64,000 nt of DNA from Nicotiana tabacum (Eukaryota > Streptophyta > Magnoliopsida > Solanales > Solanaceae). A program made the position numbers and the translations under genes. This document shows, piece by piece, positions 22,810-35,300 of the stretch (positions are counted from its first letter, which is position 1; each line of letters begins with the position of its first letter). The DNA lies in contig NC_134095.1 in NCBI RefSeq assembly GCF_000715075.1, positions 60,880,419 to 60,944,418 on the forward strand, in the 5' to 3' direction. Under the pieces are notes generated by a model. That model was not told the origin of the DNA, ran no database searches, and was given only the letters and a program-made list of their open reading frames with translations.

Positions 22810-25366
22810 ATGGCTAAAATCTCCAAACCGGTTTCTCAAAAGGAAAAAGCTTCATCATCTTCTCGATTGGCCAATGGTAAACCAGTAGTGCCTCCTCGTA
22901 TCTAGGAGTGTATTTCCCCGCCATGTGAAATAACATCCAATTTTAAAATCAAGAAACCTATTTCGACACCAGGCCAATGCGAGCCCATGTCTCGATATGT
23001 TTGTCTGGTGACCAAGGCCGAGCTCAAGTAAGTAAAGGAAGATTGTAAATGGGACAATAAAGAAATAGTGATTCCTTCCTCCGAGGAGGACATCACCACA
23101 TATAAAGCGGGGTACATGAGCGTATACACCTACCCATTTCCGTTAGGCCCTACGATTCTGGCTCAGGGTCCCATAGATCCACTTATTCTTGACTTTTGCC
23201 AACGATACCGAGTGATGCTTGGCCAGATCTACCCCTCCGTCTGGTGAATCGTTTACTTAATCTGGTTCTCTTTGAGCCAAATCGAGGGGATGTCCTTTAC
23301 CCTCGATCATCTGATCAGACTATACGATCCCCAACTTTATCGTGAGGGCTTGATAAAATTGCAACGCCGATCTTTAAAATCTCTCTTTGCTAGTATTGAT
23401 TAAGACAAAGACCGTGAGTGGATGAGTTGGTTTGTCCGAGACAGGACCTCTGATCTGATTCCTACCGATGGGATGCCATTCCCCGAGGAGTGGAACATGA
23501 AATGTGAGTACACAACAGGTTTATACCCTGCTTTCTTTTCTCTACCATGGCTTTATATTTTTCATTGGTCTAACCCTTTTACGGTGGTGCAGTTGCTCCT
23601 TGGTTTCCTGGTGGGGTCCCGAACCTCGAGGGCTGGGTCCTAAAGCTGGCCTCCACCTTTCCTTACTTGGAGCGTTGCTGGCGAGATCTGGCCAAGGGTC
23701 GATGGGAGGCCAGAAACTATGGTGAGCTCTTTTGTTTGCTTTCTTGTGCTTCTGCTACGGGATACCGACCTCGGTTTCATGTAGGTCTTGGAGGCGCCGT
23801 TGATTTGCGGTCGACCCCGGCTGATGAAATGGAGGTTCCGAAGCCTTCCAAAGAAAGAAAAAGAAGAACAAAAACACAAGAAAATCCCTCGAAGCCAAAG
23901 AAGAGCGTGGCGCGTAGGCCTAAGGCTGATACAACGGCCTTATCTCCGGAAATGGCCCAATGCCTTCGGGAGCTGGAGGAAGAAGAAGATGATGACTGCC
24001 TATTGGTAACGCCGCGAAAAAAGAAAAAATGTCGATGCTCCGAAGCCCATCGGGCCGGTGGCGGTTGATGTGGCTCAATCCAGAGCCGAAGAAATTTCCG
24101 AGGGGAGTTCAAACAAAGTCCCCGAACTATCATCCAGAAATAAAGCACCTCGCCTAGGAGATCATTTGGAGGGTGAGGCCGAAAGACCTGACCTCGAGCC
24201 TCTTAAGATAAGAGAAAATGCCCCAAGTGGATCACTTGGGGTGATCAATGTGGATGATTCGCCTCCTGGTCCCGAGTTCTCCGAGGGACAAATATGAGAT
24301 GCCCATTACATGAGGTCTTCTGAAGTGGAAGCAAGCCACGAAGGGCATGACATCTTTCGAGAATGTCTCGCAAGGCTTGACGATGGTCCCGACCCCGATG
24401 CCTCTTTTATTTTTGATGAGGCTCGTAATCTCTTTAAACAAGTGAGTTTCCTGTTTTTTATGCCTGTGCCTTTGTTTTAGCTGTTCTGAATCTATCTTTC
24501 CTCCTTTTTTGTAAAGGCTGTGGTTCTCCATAAGACGGCCTTTTCCAAGTCCCAAGCTGATCTTGCTCGATACAAGGCTGATCTTAAGAAGACTTTGGAG
24601 GAGAGGGACGTTGTCAAAGCCCTCTATACTAAGAAAGAGATGGAGATCTACGATCTTCTAGTTGAGTTGACGCAGGCATGCTAAGGTTGAGCGGAGTATG
24701 TGGAGAAGGTAACACAACTCTTGAAGGTATGTTGCGTACCTATTTGTTTTAACGACTGGCACTTTTAATTTTGCAGTTTTAGTAGAAGGCTGACTTGGAG
24801 GCACGGCTTCGGGAGGAGCTAAAGATGAAAGAACCGAGACTCTGAGGTGGAGGCAAGGCATGGACAATCTTACCTCTGAGAAGGAAACTCTAAGAGAGCA
24901 GTTTGATTCACTCGAACACCAACTTTGAGGTGTGAAGGAGGAGAGCCTAGCTCGGGGCCTCGAAATCGAGGAGCTTAAAGCTAGATCTGCTGTTGAGCTG
25001 GCCAAGGTGAAATCTGATGCTGCGACAATTATGACTTCATATCGAGCCAATGCTGAAGCTGCTAATGCTCGGGCAGGGGAGATTTCTTCTACGATAGAGG
25101 CTAAGTTATCAAGTGACCTTGACCATGCTAGGCGTCAATCACAGAGGATGGCCCTTGAGGAGATACACACTCGCGGCTTCGATATTTCAGCCAATATTGA
25201 AATGGAGAAGATTTTGGAAGAAGAGGCGGCCGCTCTACTTTCCGATAAAGATGATCCAGAAAGTGTTTCTGAGAGTGACAGAGATGGGGATGAAGTCCCC
25301 GAGGATGAGGCTCTCCAAGATGCGACTCCTGAAGATGAAACTGCTAAGGATGTGACCCCGAATTAG
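22810..25366 (+). pseudogene. Antisense ORF protein of Tat-type retrotransposon, spliced, decayed
   Basis: Starts MAKISKPVSQKEKASSSSR at 22810 and is stopped by TAG near 22903. The same exon continues with PFPLGPTILAQGPIDPLI, FTLDHLIRLYDPQLYREG and TDGMPFPEEWNMK. Four introns with GT-AG ends fit: 23504-23592, 23722-23784, 24442-24516 and 24727-24776. Joining across the first gives APWFPGGVPNLEGW, across the second RWEARNYGLGG, across the third LFKQAVVLHKTAF. The middle is basic then acidic (LEEEEDDDCLLVTPRKKKK). The C-terminal exon (24932-25366) is a coiled coil with an acidic tail. The protein family is known from Tat-type elements and has no assigned function. At least three in-frame stops and one frameshift near 24067 disable it. 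Confidence 0.75.
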
Positions 25367-27516
25367 TTTTAGGTTACTTTATTTTGTTTTCTTGTAAGCC
25401 TCCCTTGTGTAAATATTTCCTATAATCATCTTTTGAAAATACGAGGGGAACTTTTTATCTCGTCTTTGGTTAGTATCAGATTTAACATTGCCCTTATTTA
25501 TGGAAGACTTCGTTTGAATGATTAGTCCAAGGATTGATTTGGGGTTCAGGATATTACAAAACCTTAGATCTTTATCGACATGTATAATAATTTTCGAGCA
25601 GATTTTAAATCGATCCATTGTGAGCTCGGGATATTGTGAACCTCGAGTCGGGATCGAAATGACAGCGGGGTCTCGAACTATAAGTTTTTGGCCCTTAAGC
25701 CTTTCGAGATTGGCCTTTGGGCTATTATATATCAGCCCTAAGGCTCTTTTAAGCTGGCCTTTAGGCTCTTTTAAAATTGGCCCTTAGGCTTTTTATATTG
25801 GGCCGTTTCGGCCTCTAAAATGGCTATGTAATATTTCCCTCATTTCGGCTAAAAGACTTAGTGAAATTTTAGTTATGCCTTAGCATGTTTTTTTGTACCC
25901 GTTGGTTTTTTCGAAGCCTGGCGTATCGGAACCTTATTAGTCATTTCGTTTGCGTAAGCATAATCGAATACCTCTAAAGGTTTTTTCGAAGGCCGGTGTT
26001 ATCGAAGCCTTTAGATCATTTGAGGGCTAATTTATCGAAGCCCTTAGATTTTTCGGGGGCTGAATTTATCGAAGCCCTTCATATTCTGCTTTTGCCGAGG
26101 GTAGCCTGATTTAGCTGGTTTTTTTAATAGTTGAAGGCCTTTAATTTATAGCGAAAGTCGGACATCTCTGAGCCGCATTATTTCGGCCGTAGTCTTTTTA
26201 TATGACCGTAGTCTTTTATATGGCCGTAGCCTTTAGTCCCCGAGTATGATGACCTTGGCCTTAATATCGAGGGGATGCCTCTTTGAGGTCTTGTGAGCTC
26301 GAATGTGCCTTTTTGAGGTCTTATAAGTTTGAGTGTTCGACAACTCGGTATGTCGATAGTCGATAATAGTCCCCGAGTGTTCGGATGTATTCAGGATTTC
26401 GGCCCTTGAGCCATTAAATGAGAAAATAGTGGACTTCTTTGAGGCACAAAGTATTTTGATATAATAAAAATGCTTCTTCAAATAGTTGATACATGCGTAC
26501 ATGTTTTGCCGCTGGGGGCTCGACTATTCTATGTAGACACGGTTTTTTTGACCGTTTGTCCCATTACAACATTCCCTATCGAGGACCTCCTTGGCATGAA
26601 TTGCTTTCTTCGAGGATATAACCTCCGAGGGTGATTCCCCTAGTATTCGAGGTTGATCAAAAAGAAGCCTTGAATACTTTGTTGAATGTTCCTTAGGTAG
26701 CATATAGGTGTTGCCTCGTTAAAAACCTTGTCGGTAAAATCCATTCGGGACAAAATCCGAGCCAAGGAAAAAAAAGTGCAATACATGCTTTAAAGCATGG
26801 CTTTCGTGTAGGAAGGGGTGTCTTCGAGATCGCGAGCCTTTGAAAGCTCCTATCATGCTGAGCTCTTAAGATCCTTTATCAACAACTCCGAGGCCTTGCT
26901 ATCCGTGATCATGGTATCTTCACTAGCCTTGACCTGATCGAGGATGATTCTTAATGCCTTGATTTGACACTATGAGGCCGAGAAATTCACTCGTGCCAAC
27001 TCCGAAGGCACGTTTCTCTATGTTGAGCTTTGTGCCGTGTCGCCTCGAAATGTTGACTGTTTCCTGCAAATGAATTAAAATGGTCCTTTACGCACAAGGG
27101 CCTAACCAATCATATTATCAATATTGGCTTTTGTTATTTTACCTGTCTGTTCTTTGTACATTCCGTTGACTGGATGTTGATATGAAGTTTTTCGAACTGG
27201 CCCTCCTTTTTTATTTTACTGGTTTAAACCTGGGACTGTTGCTCAGTCGATGTGTGGTGATTTAAGGCTGAATCCCTGCCATATCTGAACGGGGCCAAGC
27301 AATGCAATCTATATTATCAATAATAAACTAAATGAGTTTTTTCCTGTGTTTGGGAGTTAGTTCCATTCCCAGGTGCACCTTTCTTTTGAGCGGTTGACTT
27401 GGTAGCATCGGGCTTTTCGGAGAAAACGGAGGTTCGAGGAGCTAGGGAGTTCCCTTCTTTACCTTCGATTACTTGTTTATCCTGCTTCCGTTTAGACTTG
27501 GAGCTGTGATTGCTGC
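25367..27516. other. Non-coding spacer replacing pol
   Basis: About 2.1 kb with no RT, RNase H or integrase frame. At 25685-25815 a roughly 25-30-bp phrase (GGCCCTTAGGCTTTTT-like) is imperfectly repeated. At 25960-26100 TTATCGAAGCCCTTAGAT-like units recur. This is the same relative position as the 90-bp array in the first element. Confidence 0.6.
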
Positions 27517-28255
27517 TTAGCCACCTGTTTTATCTTTGAGGCTCGACTTCTCCGAGGTCAAGGCTTCCGGCATCGACACCACTTCCTCGATTGCAAACAT
27601 CTCTTTTGCAGCATGCTGTTCTCCGTGAACTATTTTCACTCCTTCCTTTGTCGGGAACTTCATCATCTGATGGAGGGTCGATGATACTGCCCTCATGTTG
27701 TGTATCCATGGCCTTCCGAGGAGTGCATTATACCTCATGTCGCCTTCGATGACATGGAACCTGGTGTCTTGTATGGTCCCGACTACGTTTACTTGCAAAA
27801 TAATTTCTCCATTTGTTGTTTCACTTGCCATGTTGAAACCATTCAACACCCAGGATGCAGGTACAATCTGATTTTGCAGGCCGAGTTATTTCACGACCCT
27901 CGATCTGATTATGTTCGCAGAGCTACCTGGATCCACTAAACACGTTTAACCTGAACTTAATTAAAAAGGATAGAGATTACTAGGGCGTCGTTGTGAGGCT
28001 GGGATACTTCTTCTGCTTCCTCGTCACAGAACGATAGGGCGTCCTCGGGCACATAGCCCGAGTCCGTTTCTCTTTCGTGATGGATATTTTGGTACGTTTG
28101 AATATAGGTCCCTGTGGGACGTCGACTCTACCGAAGATCATGTGAATGACCTGTTGAGGTTCTTCAGGTTCATTCTTCCTGTTTGCATCTCTTTCTCGAA
28201 AATGGTTCTTAGCCCGGTCACTGAGAAATTCACGAAGATGCCCTTCATTGAACAA
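27517..28255 (-). pseudogene. Gypsy protease region (retropepsin-like)
   Basis: The minus-strand frame 27849-27517 reads MLNGFNMASETTNGEI, FHVIEGDMRYNALLGRPW and MKFPTKEGVKIVHGEQ. YNALLGRPW is the conserved C-terminal motif (ALLGRPW) of the Tat/Athila-type retropepsin fold. The catalytic DTG/DSG region would lie just upstream (about 27850-27980), where the frame is broken. The frame 28255-27980 carries the basic linker after gag. After the stop at 27517 no RT follows. Confidence 0.7.
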
Positions 28256-28342
28256 TTGCGCTACCTCCTCCCTAAGCTACCTGCAATCCTCGGTCCTATG
28301 CCCATAAGTACCATGATACTTACATATTACGTTGGGATTCCT

Positions 28343-29817
28343 CTAAGAAGGGCCGGTCTGTATGGGCTTGGGCCATCTAGTATCTCTAACTTTGCCAATG
28401 GCTGAGATGATACCCGAGGCATCGACGCTGAAGTTGTATTCTGACAATTTGGGTGCCTCCATTGGTCCCGAGCACCTGTCGAACCCGGTTTTGCTCATGA
28501 GCATCCTGGTATTTTTGCCTCGATCTACTCTTCGATCATTACGAGGTGTATTACGCCTTGAAATGTTCCTTCCATCTGATGTACGGTTGATATCATTCCT
28601 TGTTGAATCTTGATCCCCGGTCTGTGTCCCTCGGGGGCTTGGCTGCAAATTTGTTAGGATGAACTAAGACTGAGGGGGCTCCCAACTGGTCGTCCTCGAT
28701 CCTAATTTTTGACTGATAACAATTGTGCACGTCCGACCATGTCACAGCAGGATATTCAATCAAGTTCTGCTTTAGTTGTCGAGATGCAATCGAGCTTCTT
28801 TCATTCAAACCTTCCATAAAGGCCTGAACTGTCAAGTTATCGGAGACCGGTGGTAATTCCATCCTTTCCATCTAAAATCGGGACACAAACTCACTTAGTA
28901 TCTCGTCATCCCTTTGTTTTATTTTAAAGACGTCCGATTTTCTTGTGGCCACCTTTATAGCCCCGGCATGTGCTCTCGCGAAGGCGTTCACCAACATAGC
29001 AAATGAATATATTGAGTTAGGAGCTAAGTTGTGATACCATATTGTAGCTCCTTTTGATAGTGTTTTCCCAAACCTTTTCAATAATATTGACTCGATTTCA
29101 TCGTTATTCAAGTCATTTCCTTTGATTCCAGAAGTGTATGAAGTAATATGTTCGTTAGGGTCAGTTGTTCCGTTGTATTTTGGTATATCGGACATGCGAA
29201 ATTTCTTGGTAATAGGCATTGGAGCCGCACTTGGGGGAAAAGATTTTTGTATGAATTTTTTGGCATCTAGACCTTTCAAAACTGGAGGTGCTCCCGGTAT
29301 TTGGTCTACCCGGGAGTTATAAGTTTCCACCTTTTTATCGTTGTCTTCTATCTTCTTTTCTCCTGACTCAATTTTTTTAGTCAGTTCCTCGAGCATTTTC
29401 ATGATTGTAGGGTCAATCCACGAGCCGTTTTTGTCGGGCCTTTCTAGCGCTGGCTCGTGCCGGGCGCTTACTGGTTCGGCGGTGTTTAGGAGTTCGTTTC
29501 TGACTCTGAAGCTGAGTGATGACGACTTACTAAGCTTGCAGCATCTCGAATATCACTTGGAAACTGGTTCCTCCTTTTTCCATCCCTCGTTTTTCCTGGC
29601 CTCCGGCCTGGGCTTCCCTGTGTGCATTCCTTACGGGGTCTGTGCCTACGTCCGCGTTTAGAGCGTTATGCGAACTGATATCAACTACCTCCACGTTAGG
29701 TGCTCCCCCAGGGTTTATGGGTGGAACACCGACCCCTATACCACTATTTTCTCCAAGACCTTCGTCCACGTGAATGGATGCATTCTGTGTGCTAGACATG
29801 TTTAAGCCTGAAATCAA
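28343..29817 (-). pseudogene. Gypsy gag (retrotransposon gag domain)
   Basis: Minus-strand frames cover an N-terminal part from ATG 29817 (MISGLNMSSTQN), a coiled region MKMLEELTKKIESGEKKIED, and the gag core with MSDIPKYNGTTDPNEHI, IWYHNLAPNSIYSF and DVFKIKQRDDEILSEFVSRF (29402-28872). NLTVQAFMEGLNERS and a basic tail follow (to 28343). This order is the standard Retrotrans_gag domain of plant gypsy elements. A stop at 28872 and another near 29530 break it. It starts about 100 bp after the PBS, as expected. Confidence 0.85.
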
Positions 29818-29898
29818 AGAGTCTTTGACAAGGAAAAGTGTAAAGAATAACGTGTGTTATTAGAAAACTAGCACTAAAATAATCACTATTATCTTTAG

Positions 29899-29915
29899 CC
29901 CCACGGTGGGCGCCA
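29899..29915 (-). other. Primer binding site of gypsy element
   Basis: Element-strand TGGCGCCCACCGTGGGG starts three bases inside the 5' LTR. It is a common plant Tat-type PBS; I do not assign the tRNA. Confidence 0.75.
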
Positions 29916-29918
29916 AAC

Positions 29919-30592
29919 TGTTTACCTCAAAAAATGGGGGTAACAATTAAATGTAATTTGTGGTTTTAAAGATATGTGATTTATTCTAATACTAGTGAAT
30001 ATACAAATAATATTAAGTTTAAATAAGAGGAATTGATGAACTAAACCAGTGTTGTTATAACAATGAGGACCTTGAACTTGACTTTCTTAGGGGCCTCGAG
30101 GTCAGCTAAGAACAATGAAGCATGAATAATAAAGTAAAAACAATAAAGCTGAAGAACACTTGTTGAGCACGTTAAACAAGAAAAGCAGAGTAGAATATTC
30201 TATTGCAGTGAAAAATGTATGATATTCCTTACAAAATAATTGGAGTCCCCTTTATATAGGAGGAGAAAACCCCAATATAGTACATTCCTAATTGCAGTAA
30301 AGAATTCTATTAGTACAGGTGTACAATAATCTAGTATGGACCTGTACTATTTCGTACAAATCTTATCCTTTAATTTGTGCCCTGACCCACACGTCCTTGA
30401 GAAATTCCCACTCTTTCTTGAGTGTCTTCGAGATTGTACTGCCTTTCGAGTCGATCGTGCCAGGCCTTCGATCCGCTTCCTCGAGGTATGCGTCCCTCAA
30501 TCGGGTCCGATCCCTACTTCGAGTTGCCCGAATTCGAACTCATAGCCTAATCAAGACTTCAAAATTGGGCTCCTTGATTTTGACTGTATACA
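29919..30592 (-). repeat. 5' LTR of gypsy element
   Basis: Plus strand TGTTTACC...GTATACA. The right flank TAATC completes the target duplication. Confidence 0.9.
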
Positions 30593-30866
30593 TAATCCGA
30601 CCATGAGCATCCCGTAGTACTAAAATTTTCATTTTTTTTGAAATAAATTATGTTAATGAACGTTTTGATGTTTAGAGTTAAAAAAGTTTCAATTTCTCAC
30701 TGTTACTTTTAAATTTTTTAAATCTACTTTAGCTTTAGTCCTACAATTGCTACACAATGCGGAGAGCTGGTAATGTTTGGACTACAAATCTATAATATTC
30801 ACTTTGTTTTGTTATAATTTTATCGTTTTACGACTGTTTGGGTTCGATTTTTCAGATAAATAAGAG

Positions 30867-31741
30867 TAGGGGTGTACAAAGAAAACCGACAAACCACACC
30901 AATTCGATTATCCGAGTTAAACCGAGAAAAAAAATCCGACTATGATTTGGTTTGATTTGGTTTGGTGTTGAAAAAAAAAACCCGACCATAGTAGGTTTGG
31001 TTTGGTTTTAACTAAAGAAAGTCAAACCGAAACCAAACCAACCCGACATATATATATAAATTTTAGATATATTTAATATATAAATATATTTATTGTAATG
31101 TAATTTATAAATATTTCTTAGTTTTTTTTTTATCTTTTAAGGTATTATTTTAAGGTTGAACTTAGAACTTTTGACTGTTCCAATAAGTTTTATAGCCATT
31201 AATATTAGTAAATTAAATAATGCTAACAAAAGCCCAAATCAAAATCAAATCAATACTAATGCTAACAAAATACATTCAATTATTGAATATCTATTTTTTG
31301 TTTTGCAATAATTTAATTAATACTCTCTTATTAGTCTACTTACTTTAGCATGACTTAGTACTTTTAGATTATGTTTATTTTTATTATGGCTTTTTAATTA
31401 GCAATATTTATATTACATAATTTTATTGTCTTTATTGTTGAATATTTTAGGATAATGTCATGACACATCTCATATTTTGTATTATTTTCTTGAAAAATAC
31501 TTTATATAGTTGTATCTTACTAGGATTAAAGAAATATTTTGAGCATACGTTATATGTTTTGTTCTACGAAGATTTTATCGGGAAAAAATCCGAAAAACTC
31601 GAATAACCCGAAAATCTGAGAAAAATCGAGATTGAAAAACTCGAGTTTTATTGGTTTGGTTTGGTCTTTAAATTTAATAACCCGACACAATTGGTTTAAT
31701 TTAGTAATCGTAAAATTCGAACCAACCCACGTACACCCCTA
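30867..31741. mobile_element. hAT-type non-autonomous element, 875 bp
   Basis: Ends are TAGGGGTGTACAAAG and, inverted, TAGGGGTGTACGTGG. A perfect 8-bp duplication AATAAGAG flanks it (30859-30866 and 31742-31749). Both subterminal regions are full of AACCGA, CCCGAC and GGTTTGGTTT words. The AT-rich centre has no transposase frame. Confidence 0.9.
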
Positions 31742-31749
31742 AATAAGAG

Positions 31750-32337
31750 TATCGCACGATTGTTGATTTTTTTTTCCGTCTTCAAAACCAAAAGAAAGCA
31801 AGAAGTATACTTGTTTTCTTGTCCAGATAGAGATAACTTGATGCAGAAAAGATCATATTTCTTTTTACAATGAAATCATGACACGTTTTAATAGAAGAAT
31901 CACACTCTTTCCATCAAGTAATGAAAAATGTAACATGTAATAGAGGAATCTCATTTCTTCCAATGTTTTTAATTATAAGTGATAATTATAGCCTTTTTGC
32001 ATAGTGTAAAGAGGAATTCTTATCAATTTCGAAAAAAGTAACCCTGATTCAAAAAAATAGATATCAAACATTCATTATCTGAATATGAACGAGTCGAATA
32101 CTTATCCAAAGATGTTGGTTCAGTTCAAAGAAATCAAAATTACTTTGATCTTATCTTACAATTTGAAAATCCTGCAAAAAACTATGAAGAACATTTACAC
32201 CCATATATTGTTACAACACGGATTAAGTATACTTCAAATTAAAGTATCATAAACTGTCAAACATAGACCTCCAATATTTATGAACTCCTTAATGAACATT
32301 GGTATATAGTGTTTCATTTTTAAGAGAGATAAGGCAA
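31750..32337. other. Intergenic, no gene seen
   Basis: AT-rich DNA between the hAT element and the next LTR-like unit. Confidence 0.4.
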
Positions 32338-35300
32338 GTGTTGTGATGGCACCCAGTCTGTAAGACTAGGTAAACCAAGCATACATGAAGAAGTTAAGTA
32401 AAATAGTAATAAAACTTTTAATTTAGCCAATAGCTATCATAAAAAGGACTCCGCAATATAACTGAACATAGCATCCAAAATCTAATAATACCGAGTTACA
32501 AGCTCTACATAAGTATACTGAACATCCCTATACAACAATAAAATCTATATAGAAAAGGAGAATGAAATAGAAACTACATAGAGGGTGACTCCGAAGCCTG
32601 CGAACGCCGACAGGTATACCTTGAAGTTTCCGATCCACACTCGACTCACTAATGCCTAGGTTGGTATGAAGTACCTGAATCTGCACAAAAAGATATTCAG
32701 AAGCGTAGTATGAATATACCACAATGATACCTAGTAAGTATCAAACCTAACCTCGGTAAAGTATTGACGAGGTCGGGTCAAGACACCTACTGAAATAAAT
32801 AAAGAAACTGAGCAAGTATAGTATAGTATGATAATGAAAATAATGAAAATGACACAAGGAAGAGATATAACAAGAATAGCTACACTGAGACTAATAGCCT
32901 GTTTTGCCAAGCTGGAGAAATCAGTTTATTTTGAGAAGTGCTTTTTTCAAAAGTGCTTTTGAAACTTTAGGAAAGAAGCAATTTGTGTTTGGCTAATCAC
33001 TCTGAAAAGCATTTCTGAGCAATATTTGTGTTTGACCAAACTTTTCAGAAAGTGCTTTTAAGTAACAAATTACGAATAAGGACAAGAATAGATTTACTTA
33101 ATAGTTAATATTATTAATAAATAAATAATCTCAAAAATTTGTTATTACAGGAAATATTTAAATCTTTTCATTTTATTTAAGTAAAATATGAAAATAAAAT
33201 TAAAAAGTATTTAATTCTTTTAATATAAGTTAAATATATTAAAATTCATTCAACAAAAATATAAAATCTTTCACTCCTAAAGTTATTATATTTTAGAAAG
33301 CTATCATAAAAAAAAAGAAATACTTATACATTAATATCCTAAGTATTAGGTTTAATGGTTATTTTGGTATATACTATATTTTGTTAAGGGTATCTTAAGT
33401 AAGAAGAAAAGACAAAACTGCTTCTGCTTCTACTTTTGGGAAGAAGCTACTTTTTTCTGCTTCTCAGAAATTGCTTATGTTTCTTCCCAAAAGTACTTTT
33501 TTTCCCCAAAAAAGCTTGGCCAAATACCTCAAGTTAGGAAAAAAGTACTTTTGGCCTTTTGAGAAGCTTGGCCAAACAAGCTATAAGGCAATTAAGACAT
33601 CACGGAAGAAACACAAAATAAGAATGCCAAGGAAATGATGTAAACAAAACACAAGTGATGTAAATGAAAGGTATCAACAAGAATCACTACCGAGGTACCG
33701 CCTCTAGTCTCGTTTCACAAATCAAATCACAATCTTTCCTTATACCACCGCAGGAGCCTTGCATTTAGTTTTAAAAATTATTTTTTTCGAAATAGCTACC
33801 TGCATTTTAGCGCACCTTATCACACCGCGTGGCTTCAAGTAGTTTCGCTACTAGCAACATGCGTATCAAGTCCACCTTATCTCACCGCATGCGTTTCACT
33901 CCTTCTACTTCCGCATGCTTATCAATATCACAACATATCACAAATCGCACCTCAAGTGCCCAATACCACAACTTGCCAAAGAAGTCAACAATCATAGCAT
34001 TTTCACAATAAATAGCCTATGGCTCAACACAATATGTTCAAAAGTCTCAACAATATCAATCGAAAGTGAATAACTCAACAAGAATAGTATTTCAAGAAAT
34101 TTACACTCTTTCTCGATGTGAATCACGGCCTTCATAACTTCAACACCATAATTCAACAATAAGGTATTCCAAGAATAACAACTTCAAGTAAAGAAACTCA
34201 ACGGTTAAATAATTAATAAGAAATAAAAGAATAATAACTTCAACTAAGCATGTAAAGGCAATTAGCAAGTAATTAGATATGAGACAAATATTTACAATGT
34301 CAAGTAAGTCACGTAAGGATAGGTTGACGATGATGAAGATAACATGTTATGATAATTTAATTAAAGGCAAGAAAAGATTCTACGTAACTCTAACCGCTCA
34401 ATTACCATATTTAGCCCGTGTACCCACTCATCACCTTTCGTACACGGCCTTCACGTACCACAATTAACACAAAAACAACACCAATCCTAAGAGAGAATTC
34501 TCTCATACAAAGGTAGACAAGATACTTACATCAAAGTACACTAACTCAATCCACTAGTAAGCCTTTTCCGCGATTATCCAACTCCGAACGCCTCGAATCT
34601 AGACAAAATAACTTTATACCATAAATATAAACCATAGAAAACTATTTCGAACAATAAAGTTAAAATCTTTAAAGATAAACAAAAAGCCAAATCAAAAATT
34701 CAACCCTAGGCCCGCATCTCGGAACCCGACCAAACTTATAAAATCTGAATATCCATTAGATAACGAGTCCAACCATACTAAAATTATTCAAATCCGATCT
34801 CAAATCGCCTCTCAAATCCCAAAAATTCGGTCTATGAAGTTTCACAAATTTTTCCGAATTTTCCAACTCAAATCACTAATTAAATGACAAAAATAATGAT
34901 GGATTCATGTATAATATCCACATCCGAGTTATAATCACTTACCCCGATTATTTTCTTAAAAATCCCTCAAAATATCGCCGCAAACCGAGCTCTCTAGGTT
35001 AAATGATGAAGAATGAATGAAAAATCCTCGAACTCACTATTTCTGCCTAGTGGTTGTCGCTATTGCGGGCCAAAAGCCGCTTCTGCGGCTCCGCACCTGC
35101 GGAATTTCCATCGCAGGTGCGGCCGTCACTTAGGCCCATCTCCATTTGCTTCTGCATCCAGTTGCTCGCTTATGCGAGCCCGCTTAAGCGAGCCCGCTTA
35201 TGCTGAGATTCGACCACACCTGTAGTCCTTCACATATCCTCCCACCAGGTCCACTTATGTGGAAGAAATGTCGCGCTTGCGGATGTGCATCTGCGCCCAG

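Larger units (their letters stand above)
20435..30592 (-). mobile_element. Tat-type Ty3/gypsy element, gag-protease only, with antisense ORF
   Basis: LTRs at 20435-21105 and 29919-30592 (671 and 674 bp) are flanked by a perfect TAATC duplication (20430-20434 and 30593-30597). Element-strand order is 5' LTR (right), PBS, gag, retropepsin-like protease, about 2 kb of non-coding spacer, an antisense ORF (22810-25366, plus strand), more spacer, 3' LTR (left). RT, RNase H and integrase are missing in all frames. The LTRs differ by many substitutions (about 17 in the first 200 bp by eye), so the insertion is old. Movement would have needed polymerase from a related autonomous element. Confidence 0.9.
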
